From Stomoxys calcitrans (taxonomy: Eukaryota > Arthropoda > Insecta > Diptera > Muscidae): a stretch of 64,000 nt of DNA. Shown here piece by piece: positions 55,102 through 64,000 of this stretch; the first letter of the stretch is position 1; every line of letters begins with the position of its first letter. Below the pieces are notes generated by a model. It searched no databases. It saw only the letters and a program-made list of their open reading frames with translations, and was not told the DNA's origin. A program made the translations under genes and the position numbers. The stretch spans positions 156,279,441 through 156,343,440 of the forward strand of contig NC_081553.1 in NCBI RefSeq assembly GCF_963082655.1. Direction: 5' to 3'.

Positions 55102-55884
55102 CTGAAAAAATTAAAAAAATATATATTTTTGAATTATTCCAAGTCATTGTTTCTTATATAACTTCTTAAAATGCAGTAGTTAATGGTGGGTATAAATTAA
55201 TTTAGTTCCAGATACGGGTTGACATTGAGTTTTAGTATTGACCTTATAAAAAATGAAGTTTACGAAACAAATAACAAAAAGACATCAACATGATCTGTTG
55301 ATTTTTTCCGTTTCATTTTGTTATTGGCATATACATTGGACGAACGTGAATTTTATGTACCAATCTAGCAGGCCCGTTGCGCTTCGCTACACCCTAAAAT
55401 GACTGAGAAAATATATAATGCAAGTTGCAATTACACGTCATGTGCTTCACATATGTGCTGTCACATGCAGAAAAAAGTGGTTCATTAAAATAATTAAAAA
55501 AACTTATTCGAGTTAATTTGGAATTTGGCAAGTAATTTTATTAAACCAAAATTCTATTCAACAAGTAAAATATTCCTTTGCTAGACAATGCTTTTATTAA
55601 GTCATGATAAAAGTTTCGTTGTTTTCAGTTCAACGATCCGTAAAATCAATTTTCTTTAAGCTGAATACAAATTTGTAAAAAAATATTTCATAAAGTTTTC
55701 TAAATTTGAATAGTTTTGAGCAACTTGAAAAAGCACAAGTTTTGACTTGAATTTTTTTTTTAAATGTAGTTGTTTTGTAAGATTTTTTAACTAAACTGAG
55801 CGAAACCACAAACTTTCTAGGAATACCAAGATTTGCTTAATTCAATTAAAAATTTCTTAATTAAATTGCCATATTCAATTGAAA
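55102..55884 (-). other. Intron of the transporter gene, AT-rich
   Basis: No coding feature is seen. The intron continues to the right through the repeats below, because no upstream exon is found. Confidence 0.4.
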
Positions 55885-56536
55885 TTTTTATATCCCCCAC
55901 CATAGGATGGGGGTATACTAATTTCGTCATTCTGTTTGTAACACCCCGAAATATTCGTCTTAGACCCCATAAAGTATATATATTCATGATCCTCATGACA
56001 TTTTATGTCGATCTAGCCATGTCCGCCCGTCCGTTCGTCTGTCTAGCCGCTGAAATTTTGCACAAATACTTCTTATTAGTGTAGGTCGGTTGGGATTGTA
56101 AGTGGGCCATATCGGTCCATGTTTTGATATAGCTGCCATATAAACCAATCTTGGATCTTGCCTTCTTGAGCCCCTACAGGGCGCTATTTTTACCCGATTT
56201 GGCTGAAATTTTGAACGACGTGTTTTGTCATGACTTCCATGAACTGTGCCAATTATGATTTAAATCGGTCCATAACCTGATATAGCTGCCATATAAACCG
56301 ATCTTGAATTTTGACTTCTTGAGCCACTAGTAGACGCAATTCTTATCCGATTTGGTTGAAATTTTGCATGAGTTGTTATGATTTCCAACAACTGTGCCAA
56401 GAACGGGTGAAATCGATGCATAACCTGATATAGCTGTCATATAAACCAATCTGGGGTCTTGACTTTTTGAGCCTTTAGAGGGCGCAAATCCTATACGATT
56501 TCGCCAAATTTTGAACGAAGTATTTCGTTATGACTT

Positions 56537-59500
56537 ATTATTATTATTATTATTTATTAATAGATTGATTAAGAAATACAAAATAATACATGCATGTATA
56601 TAATATTGATTCTTAAGCATACAATCTATATATGGCTTAGCACATATGCTGCTTGCCATGTTAAAATATTTAATCATTTATATAATTTTCAAACATCAAA
56701 ACAGTTTATTATTAATTTTCTATATTTGATACAGCTTTCTAAATAAGAGTACAGAGAGGTAAGATTCGTGCCATTTAGTATGTTTAATGTTTCATTTTCT
56801 TCGAGACTTATTTTGTTAAAATAAAGTTTCCTAAATTCTTTCAAAATAGGACATTTTCCAATAAAATGTAAAGTATTTTCAGGTTCATCTGTGTTACAGA
56901 TAGAACATATGCCAGTAGTGTTACTTCGAAATGCCCTGGAATTCAGATCAAGCAATCCACCTCTGGCTTTAATGATCAAGCTGGTAGCACGAGCAGAAAG
57001 ATTCTCTGTCAGTGTTGGGATCATATTATAATCAAGATATGGGTAGAGATCGTGAAACTGAGAATTTCTGGCTGCCGATTCAAAACTATATCGTTCCTTT
57101 ACATTCAAGGCATCAATTATTTCCCTCCAATAGGCGCATAAGGGCAATCTATTGTTGGCGGGCAGATAGTTCAAATCCTGACATAATTCCGACCACACTT
57201 TTGCCCAGGAAATATTTAGTTTAAGGATTTCCTCTGCTAGAATTCGAGGAAGTCTACTAACTTCTAGTTGAAGTACCCTCTTGATGTAAAGAAAATGAGT
57301 TTTAAGGGTGGAGGAGTATAAGGAGTATAGTCCGGATTCTAGATACAACATATAATTAGGTGTGTTGTCAGGTAAGTAAAACATCTTTTTAATGAAAAAA
57401 CGAAACAACTTTTCAACATCATCATATTTTTCGTAACCCCATACTTGAGCAGCATAACACATGATAGACTTTGAACAAGAGTCAAATATTTTTAATTTAT
57501 TATCGTGAGAGATTCTTGGGTTATTTATATATTTCGACCACGTGGAGTTAATAGCAATTTTCGATGCCGATAATTTGTTCTTTAAATGGTCTTTGAAAGA
57601 CAAATTGTACGCGATTTCCACACCGAGATAAGTATATCTGTTAACTATTTCTATATCTTCATCGTTGTAGCGGAAACGAAGACCGGACGATATCCTAGTA
57701 CTCTTTCTAAAAACCATAACTTTCGACTTAGTAAGGTTTACTTTTAAGCTCCATGTACTGCAATATTCCTGCAAAGTGTCAATCATAATCTGTAAATCTT
57801 TAGGTGTATCAGACAAGATCACAATATCGTCGGCATAGAGTAGTATCTTCACGTGTGTGTTCGCGATATTTATTCCTCCAGTTAGAGCATCGGGTAAGTC
57901 ATTTAAATATAGTGAAAAAAGAACTGGGCTAAGAATACATCCCTGTTTCACTCCCGACTCTACAGGAAAATATTCCGAGTATGTATTTCCATCCCATACT
58001 CTGCTTTTAGTATTCTTGTACAGTAATGTCACTATCGATACAATTTTCGTTGAAAGTCCTAAAGATGAGAGTTTGTAGAACAGACTGTTTCTTGGGATAA
58101 GATCAAAAGCCGCGGAAAAATCAACAAAAAAGGCATAAGTGGTCTTACCTTTAGCCTGGTTCAACTTCACAATGCTAACTAAATTGAAAATGTTGTCAAT
58201 CGTAGAATAATCCTTTCTGAAGCCAGCCTGAAATTCATTCAAAATACTATTCATTGACAACCAATTCGTTATCCTATTCAAAAGAATAGAGTTGAAAATT
58301 TTACAAACCGAGTCAATAAGCGATAAGCCTCTGTAGTTGCTTGGTACGTTTACATCCCCTTTTTTGTGTAATGGAATCAGAATGGATTCAGTGAATGTGA
58401 TTGGTATGTCTCCCTTAAGGAAGATTTGATTGAAAACGTATAACAGTTTTTGAAGGAAACATCTGGGAGCATGTCTGTAGAACTCATAAGGGATACCATC
58501 CTGCCCTGGGGACTTATTCGGTTTCAACTTCCTTATAACATTATATAATTCATAATATTCAATAGGGGAATCTAAGAACGGGTCTACGAAAAACGGCATG
58601 CACCAACTAATTTCCTGGGATTGACCAGACTTATCCAAAAGCGAGCTGAAATATCGTTTGAACTCATTTGCATCAATGTTTCCTTTCATGCTGTTCGAAC
58701 TGGTACTTAATGATTTAGATAGTTCCCACCATTCCTTGCTACACTTTACTTCGTCTAACCTCATCAAGTTGTTGTTAAAATATTCCAACTTCTTTTCACT
58801 ACACAGCCTTCGAAAACTTTTCCTTGATGAGTAATAGAGCCTCCTATTGTTCTCCGTATTCATTCTTTTGTACAATTTTAGCCTTCTGTACATAACAGAC
58901 CGTGCACGGAAGCAAGACCAATCAAACCATCTTTGCCTAGGTTCAAAAAATTTTCTATTCCTCCTGTGGATATGAGCCTGTCTAATTGCCCGAGAAATGC
59001 TCTCGACCATAACATCAACAGGTAAACTATTTATTTGACCTAGATCAAGTAGCATGGAATTAAGTTTTCGTACATACTGTGCTTTATATATTCCTTTCCA
59101 ATAAAGACGGTGTTGAATGTTGTTATCGCCTCCACTGCCCATTAGCCTAGGAATTCTGATTTGAAGGCACAAAGGCATGTGGTCAGAATATGGTTTAGGG
59201 GGAATCACAAGTTTCTCGACATAATGAATGAAAGTAGTGGAACAGATACAGTAATCAATAACAGAGTTACCCATTACACCGCAGAAACTGTATTCTCCCT
59301 CAACGTCGCCATCTATCCTACCATTTAATATAATACCGCCAATGTTCTCAACAATGTTCAATAGTTGTTTCCCACGAGAGTTTGTAGTTATATCTTTGGA
59401 CTTTCTAACGGAATTAATATGAGAAATACCACGAATCATGTTGTTGTCTAAAATCTGGACGTTGCCAATTCTGGCATTCATATCTCCCATTAGGCAAAAG

Positions 59501-59991
59501 TTTGTTGGGCCAAGATCCAATAAAAAGGAGTCAAATTTTTCAGCCTCATGCTTCCAGCTAGTACAGTTTATGTAGATGGGAATTAAATAGACTGTGTTAC
59601 CGCAAATATTTAAAGATAGAAATGGATAAGAGTATGACGTTATAAAGTTAGCTTTGAGTGAGATTTTTAACTCTTTTTTGAATCCATAGAGGCCTCCTCC
59701 ACTTGCTCTACCAAATCTATTCATTTTAATTGCGTCCACCCAGTGTAGGTAGTAGTTTTTGAGGTATGACGAAAAGTTTGATCGTTTATTTGCAGTTACA
59801 TGTGTTTCAAATAAAAGGAAAACATCAAAATTATTTAAAAAAGTTACAAAATTACCAGAATTGAGACAACTTTGTAGATTTGAAACATTATAAGATAGTA
59901 TATGGCACGAATCAAACTGCTATTGTGTGAAAGAACCTGAGCTTACATTACTTGAATTAACTGGTTTTTGACAGTGAACTTCAAAAGAACA
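56537..59991 (-). mobile_element. Young non-LTR retrotransposon, 3455 bp, with target-site duplication
   Basis: The - strand element is flanked by the 15-bp direct repeat ATTTCGTTATGACTT (56522-56536 and 59992-60006). It ends with a (TAA)n tail (ATT repeats at 56537-56553 on +), as in I-type elements. It is 5' truncated within ORF1: only about 22 codons of ORF1 remain (ending VNSSNVSSGSFTQ). ORF2 is fully open. Clean borders and an intact frame suggest a recent insertion. The copy cannot express a full ORF1. Confidence 0.85.
56689..59919 (-). CDS. ORF2 of the young LINE: endonuclease and reverse transcriptase
   Basis: 1076 codons are open from CAG at 59919 to the stop at 56691-56689. The first ATG-type start is well inside (about 59724), so initiation is uncertain. 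Domains: an APE endonuclease (SYNVSNLQSCLNSGNF, LLFETHV, LMGDMNARIG, PYSDHMPLCLQIR) for about the first 280 residues; RT (KLKPNKSPGQDGIPYEFYRH, NYRGLSLIDSVCKI, FNEFQAGFRKDYSTID-like zone, FVDFSAAFDLIPR, GVKQGCILSPVLFSLYLND, LLYADDIVILSD); a thumb (YLGVEIAYNLSFKDHL); and a C-terminal CSICN-x11-GKC zinc-like motif. The YADD catalytic box and the endonuclease SDH are intact. No RNase H is visible. The product would nick target DNA and copy the element RNA at the nick. Confidence 0.85.
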   Translation of the reverse strand, partial: QFDSCHILSYNVSNLQSCLNSGNFVTFLNNFDVFLLFETHVTANKRSNFSSYLKNYYLHWVDAIKMNRFGRASGGGLYGFKKELKISLKANFITSYSYPFLSLNICGNTVYLIPIYINCTSWKHEAEKFDSFLLDLGPTNFCLMGDMNARIGNVQILDNNMIRGISHINSVRKSKDITTNSRGKQLLNIVENIGGIILNGRIDGDVEGEYSFCGVMGNSVIDYCICSTTFIHYVEKLVIPPKPYSDHMPLCLQIRIPRLMGSGGDNNIQHRLYWKGIYKAQYVRKLNSMLLDLGQINSLPVDVMVESISRAIRQAHIHRRNRKFFEPRQRWFDWSCFRARSVMYRRLKLYKRMNTENNRRLYYSSRKSFRRLCSEKKLEYFNNNLMRLDEVKCSKEWWELSKSLSTSSNSMKGNIDANEFKRYFSSLLDKSGQSQEISWCMPFFVDPFLDSPIEYYELYNVIRKLKPNKSPGQDGIPYEFYRHAPRCFLQKLLYVFNQIFLKGDIPITFTESILIPLHKKGDVNVPSNYRGLSLIDSVCKIFNSILLNRITNWLSMNSILNEFQAGFRKDYSTIDNIFNLVSIVKLNQAKGKTTYAFFVDFSAAFDLIPRNSLFYKLSSLGLSTKIVSIVTLLYKNTKSRVWDGNTYSEYFPVESGVKQGCILSPVLFSLYLNDLPDALTGGINIANTHVKILLYADDIVILSDTPKDLQIMIDTLQEYCSTWSLKVNLTKSKVMVFRKSTRISSGLRFRYNDEDIEIVNRYTYLGVEIAYNLSFKDHLKNKLSASKIAINSTWSKYINNPRISHDNKLKIFDSCSKSIMCYAAQVWGYEKYDDVEKLFRFFIKKMFYLPDNTPNYMLYLESGLYSLYSSTLKTHFLYIKRVLQLEVSRLPRILAEEILKLNISWAKVWSELCQDLNYLPANNRLPLCAYWREIIDALNVKERYSFESAARNSQFHDLYPYLDYNMIPTLTENLSARATSLIIKARGGLLDLNSRAFRSNTTGICSICNTDEPENTLHFIGKCPILKEFRKLYFNKISLEENETLNILNGTNLTSLYSYLESCIKYRKLIINCFDV

Positions 59992-60056
59992 ATTTCGTTA
60001 TGACTTTCAACAACTGTGCAAAGTATGATTCAAATCGGTCCATAACCTGATATAGT

Positions 60057-60374
60057 GAAACTATTTTGAACGGATATTTATTCAAATTGAACTATTTGCC
60101 ACTAATTACCTGATGGGTAAAACTTACTAAAAATTTGATTTTTTTCTTTGTTTTAATATATGTAACTTTAACCAAATTAGATTAAAATTTGCCAAACTTT
60201 TTTTATTATATTATTGTATAATAAGTGTTTTACTTTATTTTATGCGCCCTATTTTTCTGAGTGGAGGGAAATTTTTACCTTTTTAAATGAAACACTGTAA
60301 AATGCCGTACAAATTAACAATTGTTGGTTTTATTGAATAAAACTTAAATGATGAGTTGAAGTACATGATTTGAT
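60057..60374. other. AT-rich intronic spacer
   Basis: It contains AACTATTTGCCACTAATTAC followed by AAAACTTACTAAAAATTTG, a short repeat found again at 61588. No other feature is seen. Confidence 0.35.
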
Positions 60375-60560
60375 ACACTCAAAAAAAGGTGACTCAATGG
60401 TTGAGTTAGGTAAGTTTAGGTAAGAGTGGCAGTCCATTGCAGACTTACTTAGACAATTTAAAGTCTATTGTGATACCAAGGCTTCTGGCGGGAATCGAAC
60501 CCACGACCCCTGCACTGGTAATCCAAGCACGCTACCGACTCGGCTACCGGGGCGCCCCAC
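60375..60560 (-). mobile_element. tRNA-derived SINE (second family)
   Basis: On the - strand: A box TAGCCGAGTCGG, B box GGTTCGATTCC (60501-60491), then CCAGAAGCCTTGGTATCACA, ATAGACTTTAAATTGTC and a tail with CCTAAACTTACCTAACTCAA. The tRNA-like head lacks a proper acceptor stem, so it is not a working tRNA gene. A decayed copy is at 48945-49080. Confidence 0.75.
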
Positions 60561-62273
60561 GTGAGTTAAAATAAACTTCTTTCGAATAAACTTAAACATA
60601 GCGCTTAAGACACTTTTATTCGTTTTTAGTTAATGTAGATTTAAAATATAATTACATCAAATGAACTTCGTTATGGTTCAACGTTTTATAAATTAAACTA
60701 AATTATGCTTTACTCAGTGCATATGGTGAACAATCGTGAAAGATATTTTTAACTGAAATCAACACAATTCACTTATTCTGTTGATGAAATAAAATATCCA
60801 AAATAATAAGTGTGTGGTAATACATCTGAACAACATTTAGGCAACATTTCGGCTTCTATTCCGTTCAGATTAAACCAATGCGCATGAAGTGATTCATTTA
60901 GTTGTTGATGTATTATTTATGCTCATATTAATCCTTTGTTTAATTTTATCAATATATTTTAAATTTACACGTTACGAATATAAATTTCGTATATATTAAC
61001 TATTAAAATAAAAACATACACACATTTAGTTTTCAATGGCTTTGGAAAATTTTCCACGACCTTTCTTGGAAAATGCGTACATCACACTGAGCGTTATGCA
61101 TCACGGGAATGGTTTGCAGCTGTTACCTGTGTGTGTGTTGCTGACGCCTTTTTGTCGGCGGCACATGCGAATGATGCATAACTGCACAGCCCAGGCGAAT
61201 AGAGGAAAATGTAAAACGCGAATTTTCCTTTTTAAATAAAAATTTGTGTCAGTAATAAAGCTTTAAAGGCTTCTAAGGCATTTTATGTAGAGTTTCTAAA
61301 GTGGATCTATTTATTCTATACAAAGTGAAGTCACAAATCAAACGTTCTTGTATTATGATATTCATGTGATTAATGTATGACTGACAACAACGTGTTTAAA
61401 AAGCACCTTTGTAATTGCATTAAAGCTATGTTTGGTATTATAGGTTATAGGTTTATAAGAAGCATTGAACTCAACATAACAATATGTTTATATTGGGTAA
61501 ATAAAAACGTTGTTTGCTATAGAATTATTTAACTTGTTGAGAAGAAACTTGGTTAAGTAAAATGACTTGCCAAACCCACGTTAGTGAACTATTTGCCAGT
61601 AATTACAGATGTGTAAAACTAACTAAAAATTTGCATTTTTTTCTTTTTCTGTTATGAAAAATTGAATATCCTCAATCGAGAGACATTTATACCGGTGATT
61701 TCAACGGTTTATTCTGCAAAAAAATATTCCAAAGCAACCTCGCAATGGACTAAAATTGCTGGTGATATGATCGGTAATTTATGTTAATAGGGGTAATTAT
61801 ACCCCAAACTTCTTGCAGGGATGAGTATCGCTTTTACAAACAGCTCAAAACTGGTTCTCGTTTCACGTTTCCTCTTGGTCTGTAAGTAATGGAAGTGATT
61901 GTTGACTAACGTAAAAACAAAAGGAAAACGAAGATAATGAAATTTACACTGTTAAACAGCTAAAAATGTTTGCAAAAATGATTACAATAAAACATAAAAA
62001 AATAATAGCTTCGCTGCAATTTCTATGTCAAAAATTATTAAAGCAATTAACAACTTGTTTGAAAAGTTGTTATAAGTAAGTCAATACCATGTTTAATCGG
62101 TCAAATTTACGTCTATATTTATTCTGTGTACCCTTGTTCTAATTTTAAGTGTAATATTCGTACTCTACTCCTATAGACCTTTTACTTGAGCTCTTTTGTT
62201 TACACAGCGCTCTTTTGTTTTGTTTATTCTAGCTGGAGATCATATTCAATGCTTTTTATTCAGAGAATGGCAC
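60561..62273. other. AT-rich sequence without a supported gene
   Basis: The frame at 61036-61239 has no domain. A 63-bp stretch at 61819-61881 on the + strand is bounded by TTCTTGCAG and GTAAGT and is open in two frames, so it could be a small exon of an unknown gene. There is no supporting similarity. Confidence 0.3.
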
Positions 62274-62544
62274 AGCAAAGAACTTATTAAAGTTCGGCAA
62301 GTGTGTGTTGTTGACAAAACACTTTGACTGGCATGGTAGATCATTATTTCTGATACGCCATGTTTCTTCATCCACACCTTTAACCAATTGATTATGGTGC
62401 TCTACATACCCAGCGACTATTGAGTCAATAGTCGTTGGGTATGTATTCAATTTGACAAAAGGTGTTGAAGAAGATACAAGGCGTATCAGAAATTACGAAC
62501 CACTATGCCAGTCGAAGTGTTTCGACAACAGCAAGTTCTTTGCT
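62274..62544. repeat. Hairpin (foldback) element, about 270 bp
   Basis: The left arm AGCAAAGAACTT...TTTGACTGGCATGGTAG...TTTCTGATACGCCATGT is repeated inverted on the right (TACAAGGCGTATCAGAAAT, CACTATGCCAGTCGAAGTG, AAGTTCTTTGCT). The centre is the palindrome GACTATTGAGTCAATAGTC (62415-62433). The left arm is about 30 bp longer because of indels. There is no coding capacity. Confidence 0.75.
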
Positions 62545-63100
62545 ATGCTATTGCACAGTGTTGCCAAATCCAAAAATCTTGGATACACGAAACTTCACAA
62601 AGTCAATGTGTAGCAATTATGCACAATTTCGGGACCCTACTGGGTTCAGAGGCTTATCCATGGGTCTTGAAAGTTGGTCACCTCCAGTATGTCAAATTTT
62701 GTATTGCTTCCCAAACAGTCAGTTATGGACCGATCGGATTGATTCTTTTTTTAAAGATTCAACCGAAAGCTCTTAAAAGTTTAAACATTGGACTTACAAC
62801 GATTTTTTTTTTTAAATTTTTTTCAAGAACCGTCGGTATTTCTGAAATTTTGAAACTATTTGTAAACCGTTTGAGGGGTTATAAAAATCTACGAGTATTG
62901 AAAAAAAATTGTGCAATTTGTTACTTTCTGTTAAAAGTTATTTGCTTCAGAATCTAAAATTTCCGAAAACCTCAACATTTTGATTTTTTTTGCTAAAAAT
63001 GTAACAGTTGAGTAGAGCGGACGTGATTTCATTTCGCTTCTCGAAGAAAAAAACCCGTATCTCGGAATAAGTACATATTACGAAAAAGTTTAAAGCCTTT
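62545..63100. other. Spacer
   Basis: The frames at 62462-62957 cross the hairpin and have no domain. The rest is AT-rich. Confidence 0.3.
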
Positions 63101-63910
63101 CAGGAGTAGGATCAAAAGGTCCAAAGACCCTGCAGTGGTGGCATCAGACCGTAGCATATTGTCCTCCCCTCCTATAGATGTGGGTGCCTTGGCACCTGTA
63201 GTCGAGAGTATTGCTTCAAGCGCACAACCAGTCGTCAGACTAACAAATGAGGAAGAGATCGATAAGCCGGAGGGATGCACAGTTCGTCCCCAGCCTTTTA
63301 GTGAAGGTGGTGTTTCCAAGCAAACCGTGAAAGCGGACATGGAACCATTACCGGCTTTCTCAAGTTTCGGATAGACAAAGATCCTTATATTAAAACATCA
63401 GGTAGTGCAGTGACGGAAAATACAATGCAACCTAAAGAAAAGGGAGCGGACGATGAGACCATAACCTATTCCCAAGAAGCTCATTTACTCACGAATTGGA
63501 AGACGATAGAAGATAGGCAAAAATCCTAATATTGGAACATCAGATAGTGAAGGGACGGAAGACTCAATGCAACCTAACGAACACAGACCCGATGGTGGTA
63601 CCATTACCGACTTTCTCAAGATTTGGATACGCAAAGAACCTTTTACTGAAACAGCAGGCAGTGCAGTGACTAGAAAGTCAATGCAGCTTAAAGAACGGAA
63701 CGGACGGTGAGACCATCACCCACTCTCAAGAATCCCAGTTAATGGAGGATCACTGATTGAGGTCATCTAGATAAACCTCCAACGGAGCGAGACAGCTACA
63801 CACGCTCTGATGGAGAAAATGAGCAAGGGCAAGATTCATATTGCCTTCATTCAGGAGCCATTGGCGATCTGGAACAAAGTTTCTGGACTGAACCGAGGCC
63901 CTGCGTTATT
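63101..63910 (+). mobile_element. LINE family C: ORF1 start and endonuclease start
   Basis: 63119-63372 reads DPAVVASDRSILSSPPIDVG, VVRLTNEEEIDKPEGCTVRP and then a stop, matching the ORF1 piece at 46149. The 63380-63720 stretch carries three diverged repeats of a GTGCAGTGAC...TCAATGCAAC...AAAG module. 63780-63890 reads TATHALMEKMSKGKIHIAFI and QEPLAIWNK, the endonuclease opening also seen at 52980. It is a decayed fragment and the window ends soon after. Confidence 0.65.
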
Positions 63911-64000
63911 TTTCATATAAATTTAAATGATATATTTTCCCCAGAGTTGTTGACGTCGGATGCAACAGTGAGATAGGGAGCATACCTGACAGGTGGAACA

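Larger units (their letters stand above)
55885..60056 (+). mobile_element. DINE-1/Helentron-like element H8, split by a LINE
   Basis: It starts TTTTTATATCCCCCACCATA with GTATACTAATTTCGTCATTC and GACCCCATAAAGTATATATA. Its left part ends at 56536, and it resumes at 60007 (CAACAACTGTGC) for about 50 bp before being truncated. The interruption at 56537-59991 is the LINE described next. The microsatellite is short here (GTCCGCCCGTCCGTTCGTC, 56021-56039). Confidence 0.75.

Noticed and set aside
60480..60560. A functional tRNA gene on the - strand
   Set aside because: A and B boxes are good, but the acceptor stem does not pair and an unrelated conserved body follows as in another copy at 48945-49080, so it is a SINE.
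62462..62957. 104- and 150-codon frames as genes
   Set aside because: They begin in a hairpin repeat arm, overlap each other in different frames and show no domain.

Overview
The window is eukaryotic and looks like a calyptrate (muscid-like) fly genome. The evidence is the spliceosomal introns, the AT-rich intergenic DNA, and dense repeats built like Drosophila DINE-1/Helentron elements, with many families of dipteran LINEs, tRNA-derived SINEs, mariner MITEs and foldback elements. No bacterial genes, operons, CRISPR arrays or rRNA genes were seen. The species assignment is inference.

Two host genes are supported. On the + strand a RhoGAP-domain gene resembling vertebrate ARHGAP11A runs from 4677 to 27388. 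It has six phase-compatible exons (2400 nt, 799 residues). Its second intron can only be joined in frame as a GC-AG intron. Its last intron (6020-26100, 20.1 kb) is packed with transposons. On the - strand at 54629-55101 lie the last two exons of an SLC45-type sugar transporter, whose upstream exons are not visible. The two genes are convergent and separated by about 27 kb that is almost entirely repeat-derived.

Layout: 1-140 is the end of a gypsy Pol. 600-3124 is a decayed RTE-like LINE with a poly(A) tail. 3641-4211 is a MITE cluster just upstream of the RhoGAP gene. 6020-26100 (intron) holds a transposase fragment, an antisense LINE (6.5-10.4 kb), two SINEs, and a mirrored nest of jockey-like, gypsy and LOA/R1-like LINE copies around a GC-rich R1-clade LINE (about 18.8-22.6 kb). 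28.3-35.7 kb holds more LINE copies, including a long I-like element with zinc-knuckle ORF1 and RNase H. 35.9-45.7 kb is dominated by DINE-1-like elements in both orientations with internal 153-bp tandem repeats. 45.7-53.9 kb holds LINE fragments, MITEs, a SINE, another DINE-1-like copy and a large foldback element. 55.9-60.1 kb is a DINE-1-like element split by a young LINE with an intact ORF2, a (TAA)n tail and a 15-bp target-site duplication. 60-64 kb holds a SINE, a hairpin element and a LINE 5' fragment.

The sequence mainly records nested transposition: LINE into Helitron-like element, jockey into gypsy, MITE into LINE, and LINE fragment into Helitron-like element. The most notable items are the intact LINE whose two reading frames are separated by one in-frame UAG in a leaky-looking context, the structured DINE-1-like family, and the GC-AG intron. 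All family assignments are made by eye from translated motifs and need database confirmation.
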